A stretch of DNA of 28,207 nt, taken from positions 1 through 28,207 of the forward strand of contig CAKOMQ010000017.1 of the NCBI GenBank assembly GCA_934096715.1, in the 5' to 3' direction. How positions within the stretch are numbered: position 1 is the stretch's first letter; every line of letters begins with the position of its first letter. The DNA comes from an uncultured Bacilli bacterium. Lineage in GTDB: Bacteria > Bacillota_I > Bacilli_A > RF39 > UBA660. Shown one piece after another: positions 6,730 to 15,623 of the stretch. The notes beneath the pieces were generated by a model that was given only the letters and a program-made list of their open reading frames with translations, was not told the DNA's origin and made no database searches. The translations under genes were made by a program, and so were the position numbers.

Positions 6730-7815
6730 ATGGACGTAGTAGAAAACTATTTGTATTTCAAAAGAAAATGGCTAGTTAAACTGTCTTATCAACTGTCGGC
6801 CTTTTACGATACACCAAACGATGTATTAAGATGGGAAAAGACAATAGATGAATTTCTAGAAGATTGTATTGATGACATACTTTTAGATAAAGATATTAGT
6901 GATGAGATACTAGAAGATTCCATATTTGAAATAAATGAAGCAATATTAAATCATGTTGATATAAACATTTTCAAAATTGTGTTAAATACTTTTAATAAGC
7001 CAAAATATATAATGAGTAATTATTCATTTATGAACTTAATACTAATATCAGTATTATTAGAAAGTACTTTAGATATTTACAGACTATCTTTTGAAAACTA
7101 TCAAAAGAGTGATGTCGAAGATATTCTTGAAGATAATATAATTGGTTTATCATTTATTGAATACAAGAAGAAGAGTAGAAAAATCAACTTAATTTATTCA
7201 TACTTAGAATATTTAACTAAAAAACAACGAGAAGTATTTGGAATACTTGGAAATAGTGAATTAAGAGTAGACCTAATTAGATTATCTAATGAATACGAAA
7301 CATATATCTGTGACTATGACTTTAGAATACTCGATCTTCAAAAGTATGATGATGACATAGTAAATGAAGTATACGCAGATAAAATGAAAGATAAAAGACT
7401 TTACAAAATCGTATATAAATTACTTCGACTAAAGATTCTTCTTAATAAAGAACTTGGTCTAGATAATATTAAAAGAGTTTTATTCATATTAGATGATGAT
7501 ATTATAAACAAAAAGACAATCACAGAAATTAATAAAATTTCTTCTAACAAAAGCATAAATGATAAAATTATATTTGTTAGTAAAGATCTAAACAAAGACT
7601 ATAAAACTAACATAAATATGTCTTACTATTATGATGATATAAATAAAATAAAAAATGCATCTTTATATAAAGATAAAACATTAGTAGTTACAAAGGGATT
7701 CTTAAAAAATAACAAGACTGATGAAAAAAGATTTGTAGCTAATAACATTAAATTTATAGTAATAAATGATAATATAAATTATTTATTTGAAGGAAAAGAG
7801 GTTGAAAGTGAATGA
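6730..7815 (+). CDS. Unrecognised 361-aa protein in the McrB-like operon
   Basis: I do not recognise this protein. It is soluble in appearance, without signal peptide or membrane segment. The N-terminal two thirds look mostly helical and strongly acidic (for example FLEDCIDDILLDKDISDE). The last third alternates short strands and helices (RVLFILDDDII, DKIIFVSKDL, TLVVTKGFL, IKFIVIND), as in a small alpha/beta domain. The start ATG has AGAAGGGTG at proper spacing. It follows the repeat protein by 25 bases and overlaps the AAA+ gene by 4 bases (ATGA), so it is translated with it. Stoichiometric partnership with the AAA+ protein is likely but not shown. It ends in TGA, which shows that TGA is a stop in this organism. 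Confidence 0.75.
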   Translation: MDVVENYLYFKRKWLVKLSYQLSAFYDTPNDVLRWEKTIDEFLEDCIDDILLDKDISDEILEDSIFEINEAILNHVDINIFKIVLNTFNKPKYIMSNYSFMNLILISVLLESTLDIYRLSFENYQKSDVEDILEDNIIGLSFIEYKKKSRKINLIYSYLEYLTKKQREVFGILGNSELRVDLIRLSNEYETYICDYDFRILDLQKYDDDIVNEVYADKMKDKRLYKIVYKLLRLKILLNKELGLDNIKRVLFILDDDIINKKTITEINKISSNKSINDKIIFVSKDLNKDYKTNINMSYYYDDINKIKNASLYKDKTLVVTKGFLKNNKTDEKRFVANNIKFIVINDNINYLFEGKEVESE

Positions 7816-9320
7816 CAGGATTTAAAAATTTTTTTCTAGACTTTTTATCACCATTATTTAAAGGTTTTATAAGTGTTCTAGAAGCTATATTAGATTGGAT
7901 TATTAATTCATTTAATATTGTTAATTATATTAATATAATTAATGAATATAAAGGAGATATGGGTGGAGCTAGTATGATACTCGTTATACTAACTATCATA
8001 GTATTATTAGCAATATATGGCGCTATAATCTTCTTTATAGTAAAAGGTATTAAAAGGCTTATTCGTTATAGAAAGAATGTAAGTAATCAAGAAACTTTAA
8101 TGGAACAAGTTGAAATGCTTAATAGAGATATTATTAAATATCAAGATCAAAAGGAAAACTATGAAAAAATGTTAAATAGTGAATCTGGCGATGTAGAATA
8201 TGATGAAAATGGAAATATCATTAATAAACTACAAACTGGTGAATCTCGTTTTAATCGTCTAACTAAAGTTGATGAAGAAATGAAAAGTTACAAACCAGCT
8301 AAAACAAATGACACTATTAATTTAAAAGAATTATGTGAAATGTTCAGAAATTATAGTGCTAGTGAATTAAAACTATATTATCCAGAAAAAATAATTAAAT
8401 TATTTATTGCATCTCTAGCAAGTAATAAATTAATTATATTACAAGGTATTTCTGGAACAGGTAAAACATCTCTTGCTTATGCATTTGGTAAATTCTTAAA
8501 CAATGATGCATGTATTTGTCCAGTACAACCTTCATGGAGAGATCGTTCTGAAGTGTTTGGATATTTCAATGAATTTACAAAGAGATTTAATGAAACAGAT
8601 TTACTTGTTGAAATGTATAAAGCAACATATGAAGATAGAGTGTTTATAGGAGTTCTAGATGAAATGAATATTTCTCGTGTAGAATATTATTTTGCAGAAA
8701 TGCTATCACTATTAGAAATGCCTAAAGAAGAATATCGTATTCTATCTGTTGTACCTAGTGGATGGGATAACGATCCAAAAAATATGAAAGATGGTAAAAT
8801 TAAAATACCAGCAAACATGTGGTATATTGGTACAATTAATAACGATGACTCTACATTCATGATAACTGATAAAGTTTATGACCGTGCTATGCCAATCAAT
8901 ATTGATGAAAAAGCAGATCCTTTTGAAGCACCTAAAACTAAAGAATTAGAAATTTCATATACACACTTAAGAGATTTATTCTTAAGAAGTCAAGCAGACT
9001 ATAAAGTAAGTGATGAAGTACTTGCTAAATTACAAAAAGTAGATAAGTATATTATTGAACACTTCCGTATTGCATTTGGTAATCGTATCGTTAAGCAATT
9101 AACTGAATTCGTACCAGCATATGTTGCTTGTGGTGCTACTGAAGTTGAAGGTGTAGACTATGTACTTGCTAATAAGATTTTAAGAAAATTCGACCAATTA
9201 AACTTAGGTTTAGTTAGAAATGAAATAGATGGTTTTGTAGCTTACTTAGATGAATTATTCGGAGAAGGCGCTATGGTTGAATGTATTGCATATTTAAATA
9301 GACTTAAGAAAATGATTTAG
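7812..9320 (+). CDS. Membrane-anchored McrB-like AAA+ NTPase
   Basis: A 502-residue AAA+ motor of the McrB/MoxR-helix-2-insert group. The N-terminus has a hydrophobic segment (about 6-31) and a clear membrane helix (54-79) followed by basic residues (KRLIRYRKN), which places the ATPase in the cytoplasm. A coiled coil follows (about 92-122). Walker A is GISGTGKT (212-219), the McrB-type VQPSWRDRSEVFGYFN stretch covers 238-253, and Walker B is GVLDEMNISRVEYYF (280-294). The McrB NTxD-like position reads TINNDDST (341-348). McrB restriction motors normally carry an N-terminal DNA-reading domain; here it is replaced by membrane anchoring. It overlaps the unknown gene upstream by 4 bases and is followed 7 bases later by the DUF2357 partner. 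NTP specificity (GTP in McrB) is unproven. Confidence 0.88.
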   Translation: MTGFKNFFLDFLSPLFKGFISVLEAILDWIINSFNIVNYINIINEYKGDMGGASMILVILTIIVLLAIYGAIIFFIVKGIKRLIRYRKNVSNQETLMEQVEMLNRDIIKYQDQKENYEKMLNSESGDVEYDENGNIINKLQTGESRFNRLTKVDEEMKSYKPAKTNDTINLKELCEMFRNYSASELKLYYPEKIIKLFIASLASNKLIILQGISGTGKTSLAYAFGKFLNNDACICPVQPSWRDRSEVFGYFNEFTKRFNETDLLVEMYKATYEDRVFIGVLDEMNISRVEYYFAEMLSLLEMPKEEYRILSVVPSGWDNDPKNMKDGKIKIPANMWYIGTINNDDSTFMITDKVYDRAMPINIDEKADPFEAPKTKELEISYTHLRDLFLRSQADYKVSDEVLAKLQKVDKYIIEHFRIAFGNRIVKQLTEFVPAYVACGATEVEGVDYVLANKILRKFDQLNLGLVRNEIDGFVAYLDELFGEGAMVECIAYLNRLKKMI

Positions 9321-9327
9321 GTGAATA

Positions 9328-10413
9328 ATGAAAAAGTTTAATGTCAGAAATTACAATAATAATGATTTTAAAGCATTTCTAAAAACTAGTAAGAGTGACC
9401 TAGATATTTCAATAAATAGTGATAGTAATTCATTTAATTGGGTAGAAGTATTTGAAAAATATATGCCAATACTTGATAACATGATTCGTAACCCAAGAAG
9501 ATTTATTCAATCAGATGAGAGTTTAGTACCACTAGAAAAGGCTAAAAAATTTACTGAAGAAAGTGTTAAGCACTTAGCACAACATACTCAACTTATACAA
9601 GATATAGATAAAGATGGTATGCCACAGCCTTTAAAAGTATTAAATGTCTTCAAAGAAGAAACATATGATATATATGAGAATAGATTTATACACTCTCTAG
9701 TTAATAATTTAAATTATTTCTTAAATTATCAATTAGATAAAGCAAAACATTTGGGTAATAGTATTAATAGTTCTAGTGAAGATTATACATATAACTCTCG
9801 TAACGTTATAGATAATATAACATATACTTCTAAATTAGAAGTTAAGATAGAAAATCACGCTGATAGTGAAACAGTAGTCGATATGAAACCTGTTATTGAT
9901 AAAATAGAGAACATGTATGCTATAGTAGTAGGATTCAATGCTACTGCCGTTATGAAAGAACTAGAAAGAGCTGAACCAGTAAGAAGCCCTATTAGAAAAA
10001 CTAATGCTATTTTAAAAGATCCGGATTTAAATAAATGCTTGGAATTATGGGAAATACTTGAAAAGTTACTTAATGATATGGAACTTGAAAGAATAGCTAA
10101 TAATAAAGGTGAAACTGATAAGTTTGTTCTTGATGGTTTAGAACTTACGAATTATTTAAATTATTGTATTCTTACTAAAAAGAATAATGAAATAAAAAAT
10201 AATATTGAATTAAATCCTAAAGAAGCATTCTCACAAATTATTAAACAATATATAAGAAGAAAAGAAGTTACTATAGATAACTTTAGAAAAACTATTGTTA
10301 AAGATTTTGATGTAATGTGTAAAAAATATATTAAAGAATATGATGATGTTAATAATCTATATGAATTAGTATTAGATAAATACGAAGATGTTTTAAATAG
10401 TGAAATTATTTAG
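9328..10413 (+). CDS. DUF2357 (McrC-like) protein without a nuclease domain
   Basis: A 361-residue partner of the McrB-like AAA+ protein. The region ETYDIYENRFIHSLVNNL and the later RSPIRKTNAILKDPDLNKCL with LELWEIL match the conserved core of DUF2357 proteins, which stand to McrB-like motors as McrC does. Such proteins commonly run to a C-terminal PD-(D/E)xK nuclease. Here the protein ends in a helical tail (FSQIIKQYIRRKEV onward) and I see no PD and ExK pair, so a cleaving function is doubtful. Translation starts at ATG after TTTAGGTGA, seven bases past the AAA+ stop. It is the last gene of the four-gene operon, and no terminator is visible before the tyrS leader. Role as activator or adaptor of the AAA+ ring is inference. 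Confidence 0.75.
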   Translation: MKKFNVRNYNNNDFKAFLKTSKSDLDISINSDSNSFNWVEVFEKYMPILDNMIRNPRRFIQSDESLVPLEKAKKFTEESVKHLAQHTQLIQDIDKDGMPQPLKVLNVFKEETYDIYENRFIHSLVNNLNYFLNYQLDKAKHLGNSINSSSEDYTYNSRNVIDNITYTSKLEVKIENHADSETVVDMKPVIDKIENMYAIVVGFNATAVMKELERAEPVRSPIRKTNAILKDPDLNKCLELWEILEKLLNDMELERIANNKGETDKFVLDGLELTNYLNYCILTKKNNEIKNNIELNPKEAFSQIIKQYIRRKEVTIDNFRKTIVKDFDVMCKKYIKEYDDVNNLYELVLDKYEDVLNSEII

Positions 10414-10416
10414 GAC

Positions 10417-10444
10417 TTGCAATAATTATTAATAATGCTATAAT
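10417..10444 (+). promoter_or_regulatory. Promoter of tyrS
   Basis: TTGCAA (10417-10422) and TATAAT (10439-10444) are 16 bases apart, giving a start near 10451. Confidence 0.65.
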
Positions 10445-10450
10445 AGATTT

Positions 10451-10590
10451 ATCAACGAAGAAGGAATTTACAACTCTGGAGTTGAGTCGTTTAATCGCGT
10501 TAAGATTATAAAGTGTATGAAATATTCATAAATTAAGGTGGTACCGCGGGTATTAACTCGTCCTTATCTCTAATTTATGAATTTTTTTAT
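10451..10590 (+). promoter_or_regulatory. T-box leader of tyrS (tyrosine specifier)
   Basis: A tRNA-sensing antitermination leader. The T-box element GGTGGTACCGCGGG (10537-10550) offers TGGT to pair with the NCCA end of uncharged tRNA-Tyr. The specifier is read as TAC (10469-10471), in a context (AACTCTGGAG) matching that of the ileS leader (ACCTTTGGAG). The terminator stem pairs 10524-10535 with 10571-10582 and ends in seven T. Only about 18 bases separate the likely transcript start from the specifier, so the upper part of Stem I is missing compared with the ileS leader. Confidence 0.9.
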
Positions 10591-10607
10591 TAGAAAGAAG
10601 GTATAAA

Positions 10608-11834
10608 ATGACATTATTTGAAGAATTAAAATGGCGTGGACTTATCAAAGATATTAGTTCACCAGAATTAGAAAAAAAATTAAATGAAGAAAAGTTAACA
10701 TTCTATATTGGAACAGATCCAACTGCAGATTCTATGCATATTGGACACTTTTCTTCATTCTTAATTGCTACAAGACTTGCTCGCCATGGACATAAGCCAA
10801 TCTTATTAATTGGTGGAGCTACAGGTCTTATTGGAGACCCTAAACCTAGTAATGAAAGACAAATGATTACTAAAGAAGCAGTTTTAAAGAATGTAGATGG
10901 ATTAACTAATCAAGCTAAAAAAATATTTGGCTTTGAAGTAGTAAATAATTATGATTGGACTAAAGATATCAATGTTCTAGATTTCTTAAGAGACTACGGT
11001 AAATATATAAATGTTAACTATATGTTAGATAAAGATATTATTAGTAGAAGATTAGAAACAGGTATAACTTTCTGTGAATTTGCTTACACAATTCTACAAG
11101 GTATGGATTTTGTATGGTTAAATGAAAATAAGGGAGTAACACTTCAAGTTGCTGGTTCTGATCAATGGGGAAATATTACAACAGGTATAGAACTAGCTAG
11201 AAAGAAAAATAATACAGAATTATTTGGTATGACTATGCCTTTAGTACTTGATAGTAATGGAGTTAAATTTGGTAAAACTGAAGGTAATGCTTTATGGTTA
11301 GACATTAATAAAACTTCTAGTTATGAATTATTTCAATACCTAATTAATACTGATGATTCTTGTGTTATAGATTACTTAAAAAAATTAACATTCTTAACTA
11401 AAGAAGAAATAGATAATATCGAAGTAGATCATAATAAAGAGCCAGAAAAACGTTTAGCACAAAATATTTTAGCACGTGAAATTATTACATTCTTACATGG
11501 AATAGAAGAATATAATAAAGCTAAAAGTATAAGTGAAAGCTTATTTACTGATAAAATATATGAATTATCTAGTAAAGATATTATTGAAAACTTAAAAGAT
11601 ATCAGCAAGTTTACTATCGAAGATAACACTAATATAGTAGATTTATTAGTTAATAATAATGTCTGTTCTTCTAAAAGAGAAGCACGTGAAATGATTGAAG
11701 GAAACGCTATTAGTATAAATAATAAAAAGATAACTGATTTAGATTATCAAGTTACTAAAGAAGAAGCTATAGATAATTTAGTTATCTTAATTAAAAAAGG
11801 AAAAAAGAAATATTTTTTAGGACTATTTAATTAG
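10608..11834 (+). CDS. tyrS: Tyrosyl-tRNA synthetase
   Basis: Joins tyrosine to tRNA-Tyr. A class I synthetase of 408 residues, normal for bacterial TyrRS. The HIGH motif is exact (MHIGH, 44-47), the tyrosine-binding TDPTADS precedes it, SDQWGN and LQGMDF are in place, and the KMSKS-equivalent reads KFGKTEG (about 220-226), the form usual in TyrRS. The C-terminal 60 residues form an S4-type RNA-binding domain (NNVCSSKREAREMIEGNAI). ATG at 10608 follows AGAAAGAAGG. Expression is governed by the upstream T-box, and a terminator follows, so it is a single-gene unit. Confidence 0.97.
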   Translation: MTLFEELKWRGLIKDISSPELEKKLNEEKLTFYIGTDPTADSMHIGHFSSFLIATRLARHGHKPILLIGGATGLIGDPKPSNERQMITKEAVLKNVDGLTNQAKKIFGFEVVNNYDWTKDINVLDFLRDYGKYINVNYMLDKDIISRRLETGITFCEFAYTILQGMDFVWLNENKGVTLQVAGSDQWGNITTGIELARKKNNTELFGMTMPLVLDSNGVKFGKTEGNALWLDINKTSSYELFQYLINTDDSCVIDYLKKLTFLTKEEIDNIEVDHNKEPEKRLAQNILAREIITFLHGIEEYNKAKSISESLFTDKIYELSSKDIIENLKDISKFTIEDNTNIVDLLVNNNVCSSKREAREMIEGNAISINNKKITDLDYQVTKEEAIDNLVILIKKGKKKYFLGLFN

Positions 11835-11850
11835 TTATTAACAAAAATTT

Positions 11851-11878
11851 AAAGTTATCAACAATATAACTTTTTTTC
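11851..11878 (+). terminator. Terminator of tyrS
   Basis: AAAGTTAT and ATAACTTT pair around a 7-base loop and run into seven T. Confidence 0.8.
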
Positions 11879-11907
11879 TTGTTTTGATATTATTTATAAT
11901 ATATAAT
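11879..11907 (+). promoter_or_regulatory. Promoter of dnaB-dnaI
   Basis: TTGTTT (11879-11884) and TATAAT (11902-11907) are 17 bases apart, directly after the tyrS terminator T-run. Confidence 0.6.
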
Positions 11908-11927
11908 ACTTATGAAAGGTGACTACT

Positions 11928-13202
11928 ATGGAGAATATAACACTACTACCAGCTGATACATATAATGTTATTAATAAAACTATTCTTTCTGATACAGATA
12001 AGAATGTTTTATTTGCTTTATATGAGCCAATTGTAGGACCTTTAGCAGTTTCCCTATATTTTACTTTATGGAATGATTTAGATATGTCTAAGCTATTTAG
12101 TAGAGAGTATACACATCATCATCTAATGAGTCTTCTAAAATGCAGTATGAATAAGTTGAAACTAGCTCGTGAATCACTTGAATCTTTCGGTTTATTACGT
12201 TCTTATATTAAAACAGGAGATATAAATGACTACGTATATGAATTATATTCTCCCCTTACGCCACAAGAATTTTTTAATCATCCGATTCTTAACGTTGTTC
12301 TTTACAATAATGTTGGGGATGCCGAATACAATCATTTAAAGGGTTTATATAAAAGAGTAAACTATGATTTAAAAGATTATCAAAATATTACTAAGAAACT
12401 AGATGATGTATTTGATGCGACTAAGTTTACTTTAACAGAAGACTTTAGAGAAAGAAAAAGTAACAATGTCATAGTAAATGATCGAATAGATTTTGATATG
12501 ATTATGTCATCAATACCTAAAGGATTAATAAACGAAAGAGCTTTAAATAAGAAAACTAGAGAACTTATTAATGATTTATCATTTATCTATGATATTGATA
12601 CATTAAAAATGATTGAATTAATAAGAAGTAGTCTAAATGAATATGGAAACATAGATAAAGAAAACTTAAGACTTATAGCTAGAAAGAATTATCAATTTAA
12701 AACTGGTTCACTTCCAACCCTAGTTTATAGAACTCAACCAGACTATCTAAAAAATCCATTAGGAGACAATACTAAGAAAGGTCGAATTATTGGGGTATTT
12801 GAAAATACTACTCCATATGATTTTCTTAAGTATAAGAATCATGGCGCTAAGCCTACTAATAAAGATTTAAAATTAATTGAAACCCTTATTATAGATTTAG
12901 AATTATCTCCAGCTGTAGTAAATGTTCTTATTGATTATGTCTTAAAGAAAAACGATAATAAACTAGTTACAAGCTATGTTGAAACAATTGCTGGTCAATG
13001 GAAAAGAGCAGGTATCAAAACTGCTAAAGAAGCCATGGAATATGCTGAAAAAGAATATAAAAAGACTATGAAAAAAACAAGTCAAGTAAGTACTAAAAAA
13101 GTGGTAGAAACTCCAGTATGGTTTAATGAAAAGATAGAAGATACAGAACTAGACAGTGATGAAGATAAAGAATTAAAAGAATTTTTGGAGGGATTTAAAT
13201 AA
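11928..13202 (+). CDS. dnaB: DnaB-type replication initiation and membrane attachment protein
   Basis: Gram-positive DnaB (not the helicase) helps load the replicative helicase at the origin and in restart, working with DnaI and DnaD. The 424-residue length fits. The N-terminal region (LFALYEPIVGPLAVSLYFTL, then FSREYTHHHLMSLL) is the winged-helix DnaB/DnaD N-domain. The C-terminal part (LKLIETLIIDLELSPAVVNV, then VETIAGQWKRAGI) is the DnaD-like DnaB_2 domain, and the tail is acidic. ATG at 11928 is preferred to an in-frame GTG at 11919, because AAAGG lies eight bases before it and overlaps the GTG. Its stop overlaps the start of dnaI by one base (TAATG), so the pair is translationally coupled. 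Confidence 0.88.
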   Translation: MENITLLPADTYNVINKTILSDTDKNVLFALYEPIVGPLAVSLYFTLWNDLDMSKLFSREYTHHHLMSLLKCSMNKLKLARESLESFGLLRSYIKTGDINDYVYELYSPLTPQEFFNHPILNVVLYNNVGDAEYNHLKGLYKRVNYDLKDYQNITKKLDDVFDATKFTLTEDFRERKSNNVIVNDRIDFDMIMSSIPKGLINERALNKKTRELINDLSFIYDIDTLKMIELIRSSLNEYGNIDKENLRLIARKNYQFKTGSLPTLVYRTQPDYLKNPLGDNTKKGRIIGVFENTTPYDFLKYKNHGAKPTNKDLKLIETLIIDLELSPAVVNVLIDYVLKKNDNKLVTSYVETIAGQWKRAGIKTAKEAMEYAEKEYKKTMKKTSQVSTKKVVETPVWFNEKIEDTELDSDEDKELKEFLEGFK

Positions 13203-14086
13203 TGAGTACAATACCTAAAAATAAAGAAATAGAAAAAAAAGTGGAATCTTATATTTTAGAAGCTCTAGAAGATGAAGAATTTACTAAATTAGTTAAGAAG
13301 TTAAAAATAGATGAATCAGAAATAAAAAGAAATACTACTAGATTATATGATACTTTAGATGAACTTAATAATTGTAAAAAATGCCCTAATATCTACTCTT
13401 GTAAAAATAAAGTAAGGGGACATGTATTCTTTCCTGAAAATAAAAGTAGTAAACTATTCTTTTCTTATATACCATGTAAATATCAAAAAGAAGAAAATAC
13501 TCTTTTAAAAGAAAAGAATAAAGAGGAAAATATGTTACTTAATGCTTCTATCAAAAATATAAAAGTTACTACTAATAGAAAAGACTTACTTAAATGGATA
13601 AAAGAATTCTATAAAAATTATAATCCTGCTATATTCTCTAAAGGATTATATTTACATGGTAACTTTGGAACAGGTAAAACTTACATAGTCGCAGCATTAA
13701 TTAATGAACTTAAAACTAAATATAATATACGTACTGAAATTATTTACTTTCCAGAACTACTACGTAATTTAAAAGAAAATCTATATACTGTAAGTGATAA
13801 ACTTAATTATTTAGAGAATGTAGATATTTTACTTATAGATGATCTAGGAGCAGAAAAAGTAACAGACTGGGGTAGAGATGAAATATTAGGTACTATACTT
13901 CAAACTAGAATGAATAAGAATATGATTACTTTCTTTACTTCTAATTTAACAGAAGATGAATTATTAAAACATTTAAGTCTAACTAAAGACAGTGAAGATT
14001 TAGTAAAAGCTAAAAGAATATTAGAAAGAATTAAATATCTTACTGATGACTTTGAATTACTAGGTAATAACTATCGTAATCAATAA
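13202..14086 (+). CDS. dnaI: DnaI-type helicase loader (AAA+ ATPase)
   Basis: Loads the replicative helicase onto DNA, together with DnaB. The 294-residue protein has the DnaI layout: an N-terminal helical region, a zinc-binding cluster with Cys58, Cys61, Cys67, His74 and Cys92 (in CKKCPNIYSC and VRGH), and a C-terminal AAA+ domain. Walker A is GNFGTGKT (153-160) and Walker B ILLIDD (209-214), followed by sensor 1 in TFFTSNL and the arginine-containing AKRILERIKY. The start shares one base with the dnaB stop. It ends just before a bidirectional terminator shared with the convergent phosphohexomutase gene. Confidence 0.92.
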   Translation: MSTIPKNKEIEKKVESYILEALEDEEFTKLVKKLKIDESEIKRNTTRLYDTLDELNNCKKCPNIYSCKNKVRGHVFFPENKSSKLFFSYIPCKYQKEENTLLKEKNKEENMLLNASIKNIKVTTNRKDLLKWIKEFYKNYNPAIFSKGLYLHGNFGTGKTYIVAALINELKTKYNIRTEIIYFPELLRNLKENLYTVSDKLNYLENVDILLIDDLGAEKVTDWGRDEILGTILQTRMNKNMITFFTSNLTEDELLKHLSLTKDSEDLVKAKRILERIKYLTDDFELLGNNYRNQ

Positions 14087-14087
14087 A

Positions 14088-14118
14088 AAACAAACAGGCT
14101 AATTCAGCCTGTTTATTA
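14088..14118. terminator. Bidirectional terminator between dnaI and the phosphohexomutase
   Basis: AAACAGGCT (14092-14100) and AGCCTGTTT (14106-14114) pair perfectly around AATTC. A-rich sequence on the left and T on the right suit both directions. It overlaps the last codons of the minus-strand gene. Confidence 0.85.
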
Positions 14119-15451
14119 ATTCTATAAATATATTAGTTATATTATCTAAGTCTTCTTTACTTTTAGCTTCACATCTTAGGTTAATAGTAGGACCTGTATT
14201 ACTTGCTCTAACATAAGCCCAACCATTACTAAACTCTACTCTTAATCCATCTATCTCTCTTATATAGAAGTTCTTACTTAAACAATACTTCTTTATATTA
14301 TCTATTACTATTCTTTTTTTATCTTCTGTACTATTAATACGCATTTCTTCTATATTATAGTATTTTGGATATTCACTTACTAATTCGCTTAAAGTTTTAT
14401 CAGTATGAGATAATATCTCTACAAGTCTAAGTGATGCATATATAGCACTTTCTATACTATAGAATCTATCATTTATTCCTATATGTCCTACATACTGTAT
14501 ACCAAATGGTAAATTATCTTTATGAATCATTTCTTCTGTATAACTACTACCTGTTCTACATATTACAGTATTTGCTTTAATCTTTTTTAACTCATCTTTA
14601 AATATATTAGAACATTTTGCATCATACATAAAAGTTTTATTATCTACTTCATAAAACATATCTTTAGCCATAAGTATTCCATATATCTCAATAGGTACTA
14701 ATATACCTAAATTATCTATTATTCCAATTCTATCTCCATCTCCATCAAAACCAATTCCCATATCAGCTTTATTTTCTATAACTGCACTTTTTAACATACT
14801 TAAGTTACTTTCAATAGAAGGATCAGCAGGATGATTAGGAAAACTACCATCAGATTCTTTATTAATAATTATATAATCTATATTAACTTTCTTTAATATA
14901 TCTTCTAGTATACTAGTTACTGCGCCATTAGCGGGATCAAATACTACTTTTAATTTCTTGTTACTAATTCTTAAGTTATTAACAAGATGATTAATATATT
15001 CATCATGTATACTTCTTTTTACATAAGAACCTGTACCTTTTAAAAATACTTCTTTTTTAATATAATCTCTAAATTCAGTAATCATATTACCACGAGCATT
15101 ACTATACTTATCAAAAGAAAACTTAAAACCATTTTCATCTTTCGGATTGTGACTTGCAGTAATCATTATTCCATAAATATTATTAATATATCTACAATAA
15201 TAATTCATTGGTGTTGTAGTAAGTCCATAATCAATTACATTAATACCTGTTTCTAGTAAACCTTTAATTAAAGAATCATGAATACTTGGAGATGAAAGTC
15301 TATTATCCATTGATACACAACATGAAGATTGTTTATATTTTTCTTGAAGTATCGAGCCATATCCTAGTCCAATTTTATAAGCAATATCTTCATTAATATC
15401 ACTAGGATATTTACCCCTAATATCATAACTTCTGAATATAGTATCTTTCAC
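14099..15451 (-). CDS. Phosphomannomutase/phosphoglucomutase
   Basis: Interconverts hexose 6- and 1-phosphates, supplying sugar nucleotides for envelope glycans. Four-domain alpha-D-phosphohexomutase of about 450 residues, the usual size. It opens with FRSYDIRG, carries the phosphoserine loop ITASHNP (near 97-103), the metal site FDGDGDR (235-241), a sugar-binding segment near GSSYTEE, and the C-terminal phosphate-binding RASNTGPTINLR. The GTG at 15451 is preferred: AGGGTGA lies at proper distance, while the upstream in-frame TTG at 15457 is too close. Whether it acts on mannose or glucose cannot be told from motifs. It converges with dnaI and is divergent from the surface gene at 15624. Confidence 0.93.
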   Translation of the reverse strand: MKDTIFRSYDIRGKYPSDINEDIAYKIGLGYGSILQEKYKQSSCCVSMDNRLSSPSIHDSLIKGLLETGINVIDYGLTTTPMNYYCRYINNIYGIMITASHNPKDENGFKFSFDKYSNARGNMITEFRDYIKKEVFLKGTGSYVKRSIHDEYINHLVNNLRISNKKLKVVFDPANGAVTSILEDILKKVNIDYIIINKESDGSFPNHPADPSIESNLSMLKSAVIENKADMGIGFDGDGDRIGIIDNLGILVPIEIYGILMAKDMFYEVDNKTFMYDAKCSNIFKDELKKIKANTVICRTGSSYTEEMIHKDNLPFGIQYVGHIGINDRFYSIESAIYASLRLVEILSHTDKTLSELVSEYPKYYNIEEMRINSTEDKKRIVIDNIKKYCLSKNFYIREIDGLRVEFSNGWAYVRASNTGPTINLRCEAKSKEDLDNITNIFIELINRLN

Positions 15452-15556
15452 TTTCAATCACCCTAACACTAGTTTATCATATTATTTATATTGTGAATAT
15501 ATCTTACTAACTTAATTTATGTAAATAGTTGTAAATTATATACATAAATTTAACAA

Positions 15557-15585
15557 TTGAAATTTCTTCATATTTATAGTATCAT
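15557..15585 (+). promoter_or_regulatory. Promoter of the phase-variable surface gene
   Basis: TTGAAA (15557-15562) and TATCAT (15580-15585) are 17 bases apart. The leader contains CCCC (15614-15617), which could pair with the G-tract in the gene; that is speculation. Confidence 0.5.
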
Positions 15586-15623
15586 TTCTTTAGTAGAAAA
15601 ATAGAAAGTGAGACCCCGAAATC

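Noticed and set aside
11832..11864. TTATTAACA and TTATCAACA words resembling DnaA boxes just before dnaB
   Set aside because: One or two mismatches from the consensus, only two copies, and one forms part of the tyrS terminator; such words are expected by chance in AT-rich DNA.
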